From: Pseudogulbenkiania ferrooxidans 2002
GTDB taxonomy: Bacteria > Pseudomonadota > Gammaproteobacteria > Burkholderiales > Chromobacteriaceae
Assembly: GCF_000174355.1 (NCBI RefSeq)
Contig: NZ_ACIS01000003.1
Span: forward strand, 248,001 to 312,000
Direction of reading: 5' to 3'
Length of the DNA: 64,000 nt
Positions 41,976 through 52,528 of the stretch are shown here, one piece after another (positions within the stretch are counted from its first letter, which is position 1; each line of letters opens with the position of its first letter). The notes under the pieces were generated by a model, which saw nothing but the letters and a program-made list of their open reading frames with translations, was not told the DNA's origin and did not search any database. A program made the position numbers and the translations under genes.

Positions 41976-42899
41976 ATGTCCCTCAGCCTGCGCCACATCG
42001 AAATCTTCTGGGCCGTGATGACCTCCGGCAGCGTCACCGGCGCCGCCGACCTGTTGCACACCTCGCAACCCACCGTCAGCCGCGAGCTGGCGCGGCTGGA
42101 AACGCTGACCGGCCTGACCCTGTTCGACCGCGTGCGTGGCCGGCTGCAACCCACGGCGCAGGCACTGATGCTGTTCGAGGAAGTGCAGCGCTCCTACTTC
42201 GGGCTGGAGCGCATCCGCAACACCGCCGCCTCGATCCGCCAGTTCCAGCAGGGCCAGCTCTCCATCGCCTGCCTGCCGGCGTTCTCGCAATCGCTGCTGC
42301 CCGAGGTGTGCCGGCGCTTCCTCGCGGTCTACCCCGAGGTCAGCCTCTCCATCGTGCCGCAGGAGTCGCCGCTGCTGGAGGAATGGCTGTCGGCACAGCG
42401 CCACGACCTGGGCCTGACCGAGCACGGCACCGCCCCGGCCGGCACCCGCATCGCCCCGCTGATGCGTGCCGACGAGGTGTGCGTACTGCCGGACGGCCAT
42501 CCCCTGCTGGCCAGGACGGCGCTCGCCCCGGCCGACCTGGCGGGCCAGAACTTCATCAGTCTCTCCGCCACCGACCCCTACCGCCAGCAGCTCGACAGCC
42601 TGTTCGGCCAGGCCGGCATCGAGCGCCGCCTGGTGGTGGAGACGCACAGTGCAGCCTCGGTGTGCGCCATGGTGCGCGCCGGGCTCGGCGTGGCCGTGGT
42701 CAACCCGCTCACCGCGCTCGACTACGCCGGACATGGCCTCGCCATGCGCCGCTTCACGGTGTCGATTCCGTTCACCGTCAGCGTGGTACGCCCGGAGCAC
42801 CGCCCCTCCTCGCAGTTGGCCGAACACTTCATCGAAGCGCTGCAACAGCAGGCGGCGGAACTCACCGAGCGCCTCGCCGCCGCCCTGGCGCGGGCATAA
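41976..42899 (+). CDS. lysR: LysR, activator of lysA
   Basis: The 307-residue LysR-type regulator has an N-terminal winged helix (HIEIFWAVMTSGSVTGAADLLHTSQPTVSRELARLE, about residues 7-42) and a two-lobed effector domain (SIACLPAFSQSLLPEV, RAGLGVAVVNPLTALDY). The divergent position next to lysA and the lysine-branch type of lysA point to the classical LysR role. A partial uptake-like sequence is near 42818-42828. Confidence 0.88.
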   Translation: MSLSLRHIEIFWAVMTSGSVTGAADLLHTSQPTVSRELARLETLTGLTLFDRVRGRLQPTAQALMLFEEVQRSYFGLERIRNTAASIRQFQQGQLSIACLPAFSQSLLPEVCRRFLAVYPEVSLSIVPQESPLLEEWLSAQRHDLGLTEHGTAPAGTRIAPLMRADEVCVLPDGHPLLARTALAPADLAGQNFISLSATDPYRQQLDSLFGQAGIERRLVVETHSAASVCAMVRAGLGVAVVNPLTALDYAGHGLAMRRFTVSIPFTVSVVRPEHRPSSQLAEHFIEALQQQAAELTERLAAALARA

Positions 42900-42921
42900 A
42901 AAAGCCCGGCCTGGGCCGGGC
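42898..42921 (-). terminator. Terminator of the carbonic anhydrase gene
   Basis: GCCCGGCC pairs with GGCCGGGC around TG; on the minus strand TTTTTT follows. It lies at the end of lysR and may serve that gene as well. Confidence 0.82.
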
Positions 42922-42942
42922 ACGTCGCCGGGAGACCCGGAT

Positions 42943-43725
42943 CTACGACGGCTGCGCCGCGCCGAGCTGGAAGAAGCGGCCGCTATTGACGAGATCGCGG
43001 ATGCGCGCCGGATCGGTCTCGCCGTTGATGTTGGTGATCACCAGCTTGCCGTAGCCCTGGCGCAGATCGTTGCGGAAGTCATAGAAGGCGCCGATCACCG
43101 ATAGCTTGCCCGACTCCACCTCTCCCGCGAACTTCAGCAACGCGGCGTCCACTTGGTTGTTGACGTTGAGCAGCACGCCGTCGGTGACGTCGATGCCCTT
43201 GGGAATGTTGATGGTGGCGAGTTCCTTGGCGATGGCCGGCTCGATGCCGGAATAGTCGCCGGAGGCCGCCTTCACCGCACCACACACGGCATGGCCGACG
43301 ATCAGCAGCAGCGGCGTGTGCAGATGGCGCACGCCGTACTCCACCGATCCCTCGGCGGTGGCGAGCTGGTTGCCGATGTCGCGCACCATGAACAGGTCGT
43401 TGACGGCGTCGGCGGCGAAGCCGGCGGTCTGCACCCGCGAATCGGAGCAGGTAATCACCGTGGCGCGCGGCGTCTGCTTGTCGGCAAAGCGCTCGAAGTA
43501 GCCCGGCGCGTGCGTCTGCATGTAGCGCAGGTTGGCGTTGACAATGGCGTCGACCGCGCCCTTCACCTGGGCCAGCTCGGAACCGTGGCCATGTTCGTCG
43601 GCGTGGACGGATGTCGGCGCGGCCTGGGGAGCGATGGAGGGCGATTCGGTGGCCTGGGCCGTGCCAATCAGCAGCGCCAGGCCGCCAGCCAGCAGGCGGG
43701 CCGTCAGCGAAACGGTTCGAGTCAT
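42943..43725 (-). CDS. Periplasmic beta-class carbonic anhydrase
   Basis: The 260-residue product has a signal peptide (residues 1-25, ending GTAQA). The beta-class zinc site is complete: Cys in TCSDSR (about residue 93), His and Cys in VGHAVCGA (about 144-150). It interconverts CO2 and bicarbonate, here in the periplasm rather than the cytoplasm. A His-containing linker (HADEHGHGSE, about 42-51) precedes the domain. The signal peptide and single-gene context suggest CO2/pH handling in the envelope. Confidence 0.9.
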   Translation of the reverse strand: MTRTVSLTARLLAGGLALLIGTAQATESPSIAPQAAPTSVHADEHGHGSELAQVKGAVDAIVNANLRYMQTHAPGYFERFADKQTPRATVITCSDSRVQTAGFAADAVNDLFMVRDIGNQLATAEGSVEYGVRHLHTPLLLIVGHAVCGAVKAASGDYSGIEPAIAKELATINIPKGIDVTDGVLLNVNNQVDAALLKFAGEVESGKLSVIGAFYDFRNDLRQGYGKLVITNINGETDPARIRDLVNSGRFFQLGAAQPS

Positions 43726-43788
43726 GAAGCGGGTTTCCTTGTTCAGCGTTTTGTCATGCCGAACTGTAGCGACCCGCCGCGTCGCGAA

Positions 43789-44679
43789 TCAAGCCTGCGT
43801 GGTTTGGGCGCTCGCCCCCGGCTTGCGCTGGCTGATCAGCACCCCGCCGAACACCAGCAGGCAGGCGAGCTGCTGCTGAGCCGACAGCGTCTCCCCCAGG
43901 ATGATCCAGGCCAGCAGCACCGTGAACACCGGGATCAGGTTGACGAAGGCCCCCGCCATCACCACCGGCACGCGGCTCACCGACCAGGTATAGAGCCCGT
44001 AGGCGCCAAGCGTGATCCCCGCCCCCAGGTACAGCACCCACAGGCTCGGCCACAGCGGCAAGGTCTGCGGCAGCGTCACCCACGGCGTGAACAGCAGCGC
44101 GCCGAACCACAGCATGCCGAGCACGGTCTGCGCCGCGGTGATCACCAGCGCCGAGTAGCGTACCGACAGCTTCTTGGCGATCAGGATATAACCGGTGGCG
44201 CACACCATCGCCAGGAACTCCAGCGCGTTGCCGAGCAGGGGGTTCGGTGCGTCGGCGCTCTGCTCGCCGGTCAGCGTCAGCCACAACACACCGGCGAACG
44301 ATACCGCAATGCCCAACCAGACCGTACGCCCCAGCCGTTCCTTGAGAAACAGCAAAGCGCCAAGCGAGGTCAACAGCGGCAGCGTGGCGGTGATCACCCC
44401 AGCCTGCGAGGCACTGGTATACACCAGCGCGCGCGCCTCCAGCAGGAAGTACAGGCAGGGTTCGGCCAGCGCCAGCGCGGCAAGCCATTTCCAGTCGCCT
44501 TGCTGATAACGCCGTCGTACGCCGGGACGCAGCATCAGCGGCAGCAGGCAAAGCGTGGCGATCACCATGCGGGCAAACAGCACCACCATCGGGTCGAATA
44601 CCGAAAACACGTATTTCAGCGCGATGAACGAGCTTGCCCACAACAACATGGCGAGCGACAGGGCCAGGTACGGCAGCAT
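43789..44679 (-). CDS. EamA/DMT-family exporter
   Basis: The 296-residue protein has ten hydrophobic segments in two EamA repeats. The first starts LALSLAMLLWASSFIALKYV, with the usual WASSF motif after helix 1. The second starts near LEFLAMVCATGYILIAKKL and ends FVNLIPVFTVLLAWIILGE. Members export amino acids, nucleosides or other small metabolites. I chose the ATG at 44677-44679, as the upstream open frame has no membrane character. A divergent LysR gene 351 bases away may regulate it. Confidence 0.88.
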   Translation of the reverse strand: MLPYLALSLAMLLWASSFIALKYVFSVFDPMVVLFARMVIATLCLLPLMLRPGVRRRYQQGDWKWLAALALAEPCLYFLLEARALVYTSASQAGVITATLPLLTSLGALLFLKERLGRTVWLGIAVSFAGVLWLTLTGEQSADAPNPLLGNALEFLAMVCATGYILIAKKLSVRYSALVITAAQTVLGMLWFGALLFTPWVTLPQTLPLWPSLWVLYLGAGITLGAYGLYTWSVSRVPVVMAGAFVNLIPVFTVLLAWIILGETLSAQQQLACLLVFGGVLISQRKPGASAQTTQA

Positions 44680-45030
44680 GACGGTCCTTGAAGAATGACA
44701 AAAGCGGCCACCAGGCTGAGGTGGCCGAGTTGAATAGACAAGTGTATTGTCGCAAAGACGGCTGGCGATTGTCGAACGTAGACGGCATACCCGCGGCCCT
44801 GTCGCGGACGACGGCGGCAAGCGCCGCTCGAGCAGGGCACACCGGCGCTGCCTGCCGGAAGGCCGCAGCGAAACCGGTGCCACAGAAGAAATCGGTCGCT
44901 GGCCGGCCCTGATCGCACAGGGAACAGCCCGGAACAGGATGCCCTCACTGTTCAGAAAGTAGCCATGCACAAAGCATAGACTGCCGTTAAACTAGTAAAA
45001 ATAGCGGTAACAGCAACACATTGTTCTGAC
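44680..45030. other. 351-base gap between EamA and LysR genes
   Basis: A GGCCACC/GGTGGCC hairpin lies at about 44706-44726. The last 80 bases before the regulator start are AT-rich, fitting a promoter and operator region for divergent control. Short open frames here lack ribosome sites and family features. I see no gene. Confidence 0.5.
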
Positions 45031-45960
45031 ATGAAAACAACCTCGCACATCCCCTCCCCGGACGCCCTGCTCGCCTTCGATGCCCTGGCGCGCCTCGGCA
45101 GCTTCACCGCGGCGGCCGAGGCCATCGGCTGCGCCAAGAGCCGGATCAGCCAACTGGTAAAGGATCTGGAGCACGATCTGGGGACGGTGCTAGTGCTGCG
45201 CAACACCCGCCGCGTGGCGCTGACCGAGGCCGGGCGCCGCCTGGCCTGCCACGCCGCGCAGCTACGCAGCATGCTCGACAAGGTGCGGCCGGACATCGAG
45301 GAAGCCCAGGGCGCCATCGGCGGTCCACTGCGCGTGAGCTCGACCATGTCGTTCGCGCAGTACCTGCTGGCGCCGCTCTTGGGCGAGCTGGCCGAGCTCC
45401 ACCCCGCGCTGGAAATGGAGCTGGTGGCCGAGAACCGGCTGCAGGACCCGGTGGAGGCCGGCCTCGACTTCTGCCTGCGCACCCGGGCGGTGCACGACGA
45501 CCGGCTGGTGGCCAAGTCGATCGGTTTCGTCTATGAGGAGCTGTACGCCGCGCCGGCCTACCTGGCGCGGGCCGGCATGCCCCAGACGCCGGAAGATCTG
45601 CTCAAGCACCAGCTGCTGCACAACAGCTACAACGAAACCGGCCTCGACTGGCGCCTGGAAAAGGACGGCCAGTTCGTTTCGCTCGCCATCCGGCCGACGC
45701 TGCTGTGCGACCAGTACGCCGTAATCGCCAACGCCGCCTGTGCCGGTGTGGGCATCGGCCTGTTGCCGCAGTACGTAGTCAGCCCGCAGCTCGCGCGCGG
45801 CGAGCTCTGCCCCGTGCTGCCCGGCTGGCGCACCTCCGGCTGGCCGGTGTTCCTGGTCTATCCCTACCGCCATCCGATGCCGAAGAAATACGAAGCCTTC
45901 CTGCAGAGGGTGGTGCCGCGCCTGCGCGCCTTCCTGGGCGAGGACGGAGCCCATCCCTAG
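45031..45960 (+). CDS. LysR-type transcriptional regulator
   Basis: The 309-residue protein has the LysR helix-turn-helix (ALARLGSFTAAAEAIGCAKSRISQLVKDLEHDLG) and a CrgA-like effector domain with SFAQYLLAPLLGELAELHP, DFCLRTRAVHDDRLVAKS and GIGLLPQYVV. The helix-turn-helix has Lys-Ser-Arg-Ile in place of the more usual Pro-Ser-Val, a pattern found in the CrgA group. The divergent exporter gene is the most likely target. Confidence 0.85.
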   Translation: MKTTSHIPSPDALLAFDALARLGSFTAAAEAIGCAKSRISQLVKDLEHDLGTVLVLRNTRRVALTEAGRRLACHAAQLRSMLDKVRPDIEEAQGAIGGPLRVSSTMSFAQYLLAPLLGELAELHPALEMELVAENRLQDPVEAGLDFCLRTRAVHDDRLVAKSIGFVYEELYAAPAYLARAGMPQTPEDLLKHQLLHNSYNETGLDWRLEKDGQFVSLAIRPTLLCDQYAVIANAACAGVGIGLLPQYVVSPQLARGELCPVLPGWRTSGWPVFLVYPYRHPMPKKYEAFLQRVVPRLRAFLGEDGAHP

Positions 45961-46082
45961 CGGCGATGTTATCCACCACACCGGCCTGACCAATGGCCTG
46001 CCTCAAGGCGAAAAAAGCAGGCCTTGGTGAAGCTAAGGCCAGACCTGACAGCGCCACAGAGGGCAGTTTGTGCGCCCAAGCT

Positions 46083-46292
46083 TCAGTCCTCGACGCGGAA
46101 CCCGACCTTGATCGTGACCTGCCAGTGGGCGATGGCACCGTCGACGACATGGCCACGCGTCTCCAGCACCTCGAACCAGTCGATATGCTTGAGCGTGGCG
46201 CCAGCCTTGGCGATGGCGGTGCGAATGGCATCATCGCAGCCCTCGGAGGAGGAACCGACCAGTTCCACCATCTTGTAGACATGCTTGCTCAT
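46083..46292 (-). CDS. Dodecin (flavin storage protein)
   Basis: The 69-residue protein fits dodecin: [19 protein letters not shown] starts the first strand, and the flavin-stacking tryptophan appears in [16 protein letters not shown] (residue 39). A single three-stranded beta-helix protomer assembles into a 12-subunit shell that stores riboflavin-type flavins. GGGAGAAC before the ATG supports the start. It stands alone. Confidence 0.92.
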   Translation of the reverse strand: MSKHVYKMVELVGSSSEGCDDAIRTAIAKAGATLKHIDWFEVLETRGHVVDGAIAHWQVTIKVGFRVED

Positions 46293-46423
46293 GTTGTTCT
46301 CCCTAGGTGATACGAAAGATCCCGTCCTGGCGGGTACAACTTCAGCATAGTGCCCGGCACGGCAACTGCCCGACGAATCGCCCCCCTCCTCCAGACCGTC
46401 GACGGCAGCGCACGGCAATAAAA

Positions 46424-46449
46424 AAGCCGCCCCGGTCAGGGGGCGGCTT
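46424..46449 (-). terminator. Intrinsic terminator of ppsA
   Basis: AAGCCGCCCC pairs with GGGGCGGCTT around about six bases; on the minus strand TTTTTT follows. Confidence 0.85.
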
Positions 46450-46490
46450 TGAAGCCAGCGTAATGATCGCCGCTCAGCGCTTGTGAGCGA

Positions 46491-48878
46491 TCAGGCGTTC
46501 AGTTCCTTGGCCAGGTAAATCCAGGTTTCGACCACGGTGTCCGGGTTCAGCGAGATGGTCTCGATGCCCTCTTCCACCAGCCACTTGGCGAAGTCCGGAT
46601 GATCGGACGGGCCTTGGCCACAGATGCCGACGTACTTGTTCAGCTTGCGGCAAGCCTGGATCGCCATGTGCAGCATGGCCTTCACGGCGTCGTTGCGCTC
46701 GTCGAAGGTCGAGGCGATCGGGCCGCCGGAGTCGCGGTCCACGCCCAGGGTGAGCTGGGTCATGTCGTTGGAGCCGATGGAGAAACCGTCGAAGTGCTCC
46801 AGGAAGCGCTCGGCCAGTACCGCGTTGGTCGGCAGTTCGCACATCATGATCAGGCGCAGGCCGTTGTCGCCACGCTTCAGGCCGTTGGCGGCCAGGATCT
46901 CGATCACTTTTTCGGCTTCGGCCAGGGTGCGCACGAACGGGATCATCACTTCCACGTTGGTGAGGCCCATCACGTCGCGTACTTTCTTGATGGCGCGGCA
47001 TTCCAGCTCGAAGCAGTCGCGGAACGATTCGGCCACATAGCGCGCGGCGCCACGGAAGCCCAGCATCGGGTTTTCTTCGTGCGGCTCGTACATCTGGCCG
47101 CCGATCAGGTTGGCGTACTCGTTCGACTTGAAGTCGGACATGCGCACGATGACCTTTTTCGGGTAGAACGCGGCCGCCAGCGTCGACACGCCTTCGGCGA
47201 TCTTGTCGACGTAGAAGTCGACCGGGCTCTTGTAACCGGCGATGCGGTCGGTGATGGTGGCTTGCAGCTCGGCCGGCAGCGTGTCGAACTCGAGCAGCGC
47301 TTTCGGGTGGATGCCGATCTGACGGTTGATCACGAACTCCATGCGCGCCAGGCCAACACCTTCGTTCGGCAGCTGCGCGAAGTCGAAGGCCAGTTCCGGG
47401 TTGCCGACGTTCATCATGATCTTGACCGGGGATTCCGGCATCTTGTCCAGTTCGAGGTCGATGATCTCGACTTCGAGCAGACCATCATAGATGTTGCCGG
47501 TGTCGCCTTCGGCGCAGGACACGGTCACCTGCATGCCGTCACGCAGCACGTCGGTGGCATCGCCACAGCCGACCACGGCCGGAATGCCCAGTTCGCGCGC
47601 GATGATCGCGGCGTGGCAGGTACGGCCACCACGGTTGGTCACGATGGCGGCGGCACGCTTCATCACCGGTTCCCAATCCGGGTCGGTCATGTCGGTCACC
47701 AGCACGTCGCCGGCCTTGACGGTGTCCATCTCGGACGCGTCCTTGATCAGGCGCACGGTGCCCTGGCCGATCTTCTGGCCGATGGCGCGGCCTTCGCACA
47801 GCACGGTGGACTTGGTCTTCAGGCGGAAGCGGCGCAGGGTGTCCTTGCGGTCTTCCTGCGACTTCACGGTTTCCGGACGAGCCTGCAGGATGTACAGCTT
47901 GCCGTCGGTGCCGTCACGGCCCCACTCGATATCCATCGGGCGGCCGTAGTGCTTCTCGATGATCAGCGCGTACTGGGCCAGCTCTTCCACTTCGGCGTCG
48001 CTGATGGAGAACTGCTTGCACAGCGCCGGTTCGACGTTGACGGTCTTGACCGAACGGCCGGCTTGCGAGGCGTCGGTGAACTCCATCTTGATCAGCTTGG
48101 AGCCCAGCGTCTTGCGCAGGATGGCCGGGCGGCCAGCCTTCAGGGTCGGCTTGTGAACGTAGAATTCGTCCGGGTTCACGGCGCCTTGCACCACGGTCTC
48201 GCCGAGGCCGTAGGAAGCGGTGATGAAGACCACGTCTTCGAAACCGGATTCGGTATCGATGGTGAACATCACGCCGGCGGCGCCGGAGTCGGAACGCACC
48301 ATGCGCTGCACGCCGGCCGACAGAGCCACTACGTCATGGGCGAAGCCCTTGTGCACGCGGTAGGAGATGGCGCGGTCGTTGTACAGGGAAGCGAAGACGT
48401 GCTTCATGGCTTCCTTGACGTTGTCCAGGCCACGGATGTTCAGGAAGGTTTCCTGTTGACCGGCGAACGAGGCGTCCGGCAGGTCTTCCGCGGTGGCGGA
48501 GGAGCGCACGGCTACCGAGATGTCGGCACCGCCGGAATCGGCCACCATCTTGTCCCAAGCTTCCTTGATGTCGGCATCAAGCTTGGCAGGGAACGGGGTA
48601 TCGATAATCCACTGGCGGATTTCCTTGCCGACGCGGGCCAGTTCGGTCACGTCGTCGATATCCAGCTTGGCCAGCGCGGCGCTGATGCGCTCGGCCAGGC
48701 CATTGTGCTGCAGGAAATCACGATAGGCATCCGCCGTCGTGGCGAAACCGCCGGGTACACGGACACCCGAGTTAGCCAGCTGACTGATCATTTCGCCCAG
48801 GGAGGCATTCTTGCCACCTACCTGTTCAACGTCGGTCATGCGCAGCTTCTCGAACCAGATGACGTAGTTCTCTGCCAT
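46491..48878 (-). CDS. ppsA: Phosphoenolpyruvate synthase
   Basis: PpsA turns pyruvate, ATP and water into PEP, AMP and phosphate for gluconeogenesis. The 795-residue protein has the ATP-grasp-like N-terminal domain ([15 protein letters not shown], about residues 21-35) and the swivelling phosphohistidine domain, [21 protein letters not shown] with catalytic His about residue 420. The PEP barrel ends [20 protein letters not shown], the site of regulatory chemistry near its Cys. AGGAAG lies seven bases before the ATG at 48878. The divergent ppsR encodes its regulatory enzyme. Confidence 0.97.
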   Translation of the reverse strand: MAENYVIWFEKLRMTDVEQVGGKNASLGEMISQLANSGVRVPGGFATTADAYRDFLQHNGLAERISAALAKLDIDDVTELARVGKEIRQWIIDTPFPAKLDADIKEAWDKMVADSGGADISVAVRSSATAEDLPDASFAGQQETFLNIRGLDNVKEAMKHVFASLYNDRAISYRVHKGFAHDVVALSAGVQRMVRSDSGAAGVMFTIDTESGFEDVVFITASYGLGETVVQGAVNPDEFYVHKPTLKAGRPAILRKTLGSKLIKMEFTDASQAGRSVKTVNVEPALCKQFSISDAEVEELAQYALIIEKHYGRPMDIEWGRDGTDGKLYILQARPETVKSQEDRKDTLRRFRLKTKSTVLCEGRAIGQKIGQGTVRLIKDASEMDTVKAGDVLVTDMTDPDWEPVMKRAAAIVTNRGGRTCHAAIIARELGIPAVVGCGDATDVLRDGMQVTVSCAEGDTGNIYDGLLEVEIIDLELDKMPESPVKIMMNVGNPELAFDFAQLPNEGVGLARMEFVINRQIGIHPKALLEFDTLPAELQATITDRIAGYKSPVDFYVDKIAEGVSTLAAAFYPKKVIVRMSDFKSNEYANLIGGQMYEPHEENPMLGFRGAARYVAESFRDCFELECRAIKKVRDVMGLTNVEVMIPFVRTLAEAEKVIEILAANGLKRGDNGLRLIMMCELPTNAVLAERFLEHFDGFSIGSNDMTQLTLGVDRDSGGPIASTFDERNDAVKAMLHMAIQACRKLNKYVGICGQGPSDHPDFAKWLVEEGIETISLNPDTVVETWIYLAKELNA

Positions 48879-49201
48879 CACTTCACTTCCTGTATTGGAT
48901 TGGAGACGATAGAAAGCCGCATTCTAGCCGATTAACGCCCGGCTTGCGTAGCGTCTTTTGCATTGCACAAGGTAAGGATTTGCCCTTAATCAAGGACTTC
49001 CATCCCGCCGTTCTGGCACCATCGCCCCCGCCCGGCGGGAAAAAGCCTTTTGTCATGTAGTGTTAACACTACTGTAAAGCCAAACGGGGCGGGAGATTAG
49101 CCCCCTTGCCGCCGGGCTGCGCGGTGAGAACGCTGACGGCGGCGGCCGGACGGGTATAATCGCCCCACGACTCTCCGCCATTTTTTTCGACAGGTGCATT
49201 C
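48879..49201. promoter_or_regulatory. Divergent control region of ppsA and ppsR
   Basis: A perfect 16-base palindrome GTAGTGTTAACACTAC lies at 49057-49072, about 80 bases before the TATAAT (49154-49159) that serves ppsR. No further gene or RNA is visible. The palindrome is a good operator candidate, but I cannot name its protein. Confidence 0.55.
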
Positions 49202-50023
49202 ATGCCACACCTCCGCTCCGCCATTTTCGTTTCCGACCGCACCGGCATCACCGCCGAGGCCCTGGGCAACACCTTGCTGACGCAGTTTGACACCATCGAA
49301 TTCAAGCGCGAGACCATCCCCTTCGTCGACACGGTGGAAAAGGCACAGGAAGTGGCCGAGATGATCCGCCAGCGTACCGCCGACGATCACCAGAAGCCGG
49401 TGGTGTTCACCAGCATCGTCAACGCCGAGGTGCGCCAGGCGCTGCGCGTCGACCATGCGCTGGTGATCGACTTCTTCGAGGCCTTCATCGGCGAACTGGA
49501 GGCGGAACTGCACCAGAAGGCCACGCTCTCGGTGGGCAAAGCGCACGGCATGATGAACGAGTCGCAGTACGATCACCGTATCGAGGCGGTGAACTACTCG
49601 CTCAACCACGATGACGGGGTGAAACTGAAGGATCTGCACGAAGCCGACGTGATCCTGGTCGGCGTGTCGCGCTCGGGCAAGACCCCGACCTGCCTGTATC
49701 TCGCGCTGCAATACGGCATCAAGGCGGCCAACTACCCGTTGACCCCGGAAGACCTGGGCAGCCCGACACTGCCCAAGATGCTGCTGCCGTTCCGCCAGAA
49801 GATCTTCGGCCTGACCATCGACCCGGCGCGCCTGCACCACATCCGCTCAGAGCGGCGCCCCGACTCCAAGTACGCCAGCATCGAGAACTGCCGCTCCGAG
49901 GTGAACGAGGCGGAATCGATGTTCCGTCACCACGCCATCCCGTTCATCAGCACCACGCACAAGTCGATCGAGGAGATCGCCTCGACCATCATGCACAAGG
50001 CCACCCTGACGCGGCGGTTCTAG
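49202..50023 (+). CDS. ppsR: PEP synthase regulatory protein (kinase/pyrophosphorylase)
   Basis: This 273-residue DUF299 protein controls PpsA by ADP-dependent phosphorylation of a threonine and phosphate-dependent removal of that phosphate. It has the family start [19 protein letters not shown] and the P-loop-like [21 protein letters not shown] (about residues 154-174). C-terminal features are [15 protein letters not shown] and [10 protein letters not shown]. The divergent pairing with ppsA is the usual arrangement and backs the assignment. Confidence 0.95.
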   Translation: MPHLRSAIFVSDRTGITAEALGNTLLTQFDTIEFKRETIPFVDTVEKAQEVAEMIRQRTADDHQKPVVFTSIVNAEVRQALRVDHALVIDFFEAFIGELEAELHQKATLSVGKAHGMMNESQYDHRIEAVNYSLNHDDGVKLKDLHEADVILVGVSRSGKTPTCLYLALQYGIKAANYPLTPEDLGSPTLPKMLLPFRQKIFGLTIDPARLHHIRSERRPDSKYASIENCRSEVNEAESMFRHHAIPFISTTHKSIEEIASTIMHKATLTRRF

Positions 50024-50029
50024 AGTCTA

Positions 50030-50231
50030 CCCACTAGGCGGCTGCGCCTTCGCATCTCGAATGCCGGCGGGACTGCGTGCCAATCCATTGCTGAACCAAT
50101 CGAAGATTGGCACGCAGCGATTTGCTCAGCGCTGCGGAATCCTCATGTACTTCAGGTAGATTCCGGTTCCAGCACCCCATCGACATTCAACCTGCTTTGG
50201 CCCGCTCACCGACTGAAAAGGCCCTTGATAC
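50030..50231 (-). repeat. TIR-like element, family member 5
   Basis: AGGCGGCTGCGCCTTCGCATC at the left end matches 12119-12138, and the core CGGAATCCTCATGTACTTC...ATTCCGGTTCC matches the element at 12105-12248. It also contains GTGCCAATC...GATTGGCACGC, an inverted repeat. Ends are only weakly repeated. It starts just after the ppsR stop codon. Confidence 0.6.
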
Positions 50232-50266
50232 ATCCGACTTGACTCCGCCGCCGAGTGCATGGTTTG

Positions 50267-50329
50267 ATGAAAAACATGAATACCTCGTTCGCAATCGCTT
50301 TCTCGTTTGGTTGGTGGCGCCTGTCCTAG
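50267..50329 (+). CDS. Tryptophan leader peptide before trpS
   Basis: A 20-residue open frame, MKNMNTSFAIAFSFGWWRLS, has two adjacent Trp codons (50312-50317) and ends with TAG at 50327-50329. The second Met (50276) is an alternative start. Tandem Trp codons followed at once by alternative hairpins and a terminator are the hallmark of ribosome-mediated attenuation. Too short for automated gene calls. No conserved ribosome site is obvious; GAGTG lies upstream. Confidence 0.8.
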   Translation: MKNMNTSFAIAFSFGWWRLS

Positions 50330-50393
50330 GCGGCACCGCGGTTGCGTACACCCGAAAACCCCGGAGCTGCCAGCAGGCGCTCCGGGGTTTTCG
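50313..50393 (+). promoter_or_regulatory. Trp attenuator of trpS
   Basis: Three competing structures can be drawn. Hairpin 1:2 pairs 50313-50321 with 50329-50337 (8 of 9 pairs) and covers the Trp codons. Antiterminator 2:3 pairs 50329-50343 with 50357-50371 (13 of 15, including one G-T). Terminator 3:4 pairs 50353-50367 with 50379-50393 (15 of 15), followed by TTTCC. A ribosome stalled at the Trp codons would block 1:2, favour 2:3 and let trpS be transcribed when charged tRNA-Trp is scarce. Confidence 0.8.
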
Positions 50394-50426
50394 TTTCCCA
50401 CCCCTCCTTGCTGGCAGTCTCCCTGA

Positions 50427-51467
<1,041 letters not shown>

Positions 51468-51511
51468 TTCGGGACACCCGCACAATCAATAACTGAGGAA
51501 AGGAAACCTCC

Positions 51512-52204
51512 ATGATCCGCATCGCTCTGGTCGGCGATTTCGACGCCACCGTCCCGGCCCATCAGGCCATCCCCCCTGCCCTGCAGCTGGCTGCAGAGGC
51601 GCTGGACAGGAAGGTCGAGGCGACGTGGCTGGGCACGGAGGGTATTCACAGCCTAGGCGACTTGCACGGTTTCCACGGTATCTGGTGCGTGCCCGCCAGC
51701 CCCTACCGCAGCATGGACGGGGCGCTGCGGGCCATTCGCCATGCGCGGGAGAATGGCGTGCCCTTCCTCGGCACCTGCGGCGGGTTCCAGCATGCAGTGA
51801 TCGAGTACGCACGCCATGTACTTGGCTGGCACGACGCCGAGCACGCCGAGACGGCGCCGGAGGCGGAACGCGCGGTCATCGCCCCGCTCGCCTGCGCGCT
51901 GGTGGAAACGCGGGCCGTGGTGCGCTTCGTGCCCGGGACACGCTTGTCCGAGGCTTACGGCGAGCCCTCCAGCATCGAAGGCTACCGCTGCCGCTTCGGC
52001 CTGAATCCGCACTTTGCCAAAGAACTGATGCGCGGCCCGCTGCGCCTGGCCGCGCGCGATGAGGATGGCGAGGTGCGGGCAGTGGAACTGGACGGCCATC
52101 CATTCTTCGTCGCCACGCTGTTCCAGCCGGAACGCGCCGCGCTTCAAGGCCACTGCCCGCCTCTGGCCAAGGCTTTCGTACAGGCCGCTACAGGCCAACG
52201 TTGA
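51512..52204 (+). CDS. CTP-synthase C-terminal-like class I amidotransferase protein
   Basis: The 230-residue protein resembles the glutaminase half of CTP synthase without the synthetase half. The nucleophile elbow is intact (FLGTCGGFQHAVIEYA, about residues 86-101). The catalytic His of the usual H-P-E is replaced by Gln (LFQPERAAL, about 210), so glutamine hydrolysis is unlikely. It matches a family annotated as CTP synthase C-terminal region-related (seleno)protein. AAGGAAAC precedes the ATG. It lies between trpS and a chorismate mutase gene on the same strand; the role is unknown. Confidence 0.75.
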   Translation: MIRIALVGDFDATVPAHQAIPPALQLAAEALDRKVEATWLGTEGIHSLGDLHGFHGIWCVPASPYRSMDGALRAIRHARENGVPFLGTCGGFQHAVIEYARHVLGWHDAEHAETAPEAERAVIAPLACALVETRAVVRFVPGTRLSEAYGEPSSIEGYRCRFGLNPHFAKELMRGPLRLAARDEDGEVRAVELDGHPFFVATLFQPERAALQGHCPPLAKAFVQAATGQR

Positions 52205-52215
52205 AGAGAGACACC

Positions 52216-52521
52216 ATGGATTTCATCTACCAATGCCAGAACCTGGACGAGGTGCGCGCGCAAATCGACCGCATCGACCAGGCGCTGGTGGCGTTGATCG
52301 CCGAGCGCGGACTGTACGTGCAGCAGGCGGCGGGCTTCAAGCACAGCACGGCCGAGGTCGAGGGCGGCAAGCGTGTCGATCAGGTGATACGCCGCGTGAC
52401 GCGGCTGGCGGGCGAGCTGGGCGCCGACCCGGAACTCACCGCGGCGGTGTACCGCACCCTGATCGGGCACTTCGTCGCGAGCGAGATGCAGCTGTACCAG
52501 GCGCGACAGACGCCGCAATGA
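52216..52521 (+). CDS. Chorismate mutase (AroQ class)
   Basis: The 101-residue helical protein has the AroQ pattern: NLDEVRAQIDRIDQALVALIAERGLYVQQAAGFKHS, and an arginine and lysine row suitable for chorismate binding (RVDQVIRRVTRLAG). It converts chorismate to prephenate, or resembles isochorismate pyruvate-lyase of the PchB group, which shares this fold. Translation from ATG 52216 is preferred over TTG 52201, which overlaps the previous stop. A terminator made of inverted uptake sequences follows. Confidence 0.85.
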   Translation: MDFIYQCQNLDEVRAQIDRIDQALVALIAERGLYVQQAAGFKHSTAEVEGGKRVDQVIRRVTRLAGELGADPELTAAVYRTLIGHFVASEMQLYQARQTPQ

Positions 52522-52528
52522 GGGCCCC

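Noticed and set aside
44688-44962. Short plus-strand open frames between the EamA and LysR genes
   Set aside because: No ribosome sites, low-complexity translation and a position in a likely control region.
46599-48935. Plus-strand open frame of 778 residues opposite ppsA
   Set aside because: It is antisense to ppsA, whose motifs are complete; its composition is a typical GC-rich shadow.
49057-49072. HexR binding site at the ppsA-ppsR palindrome
   Set aside because: The half-sites TGTAGT/ACTAC are similar, but the spacing is larger than in HexR sites I know, so I left the regulator open.
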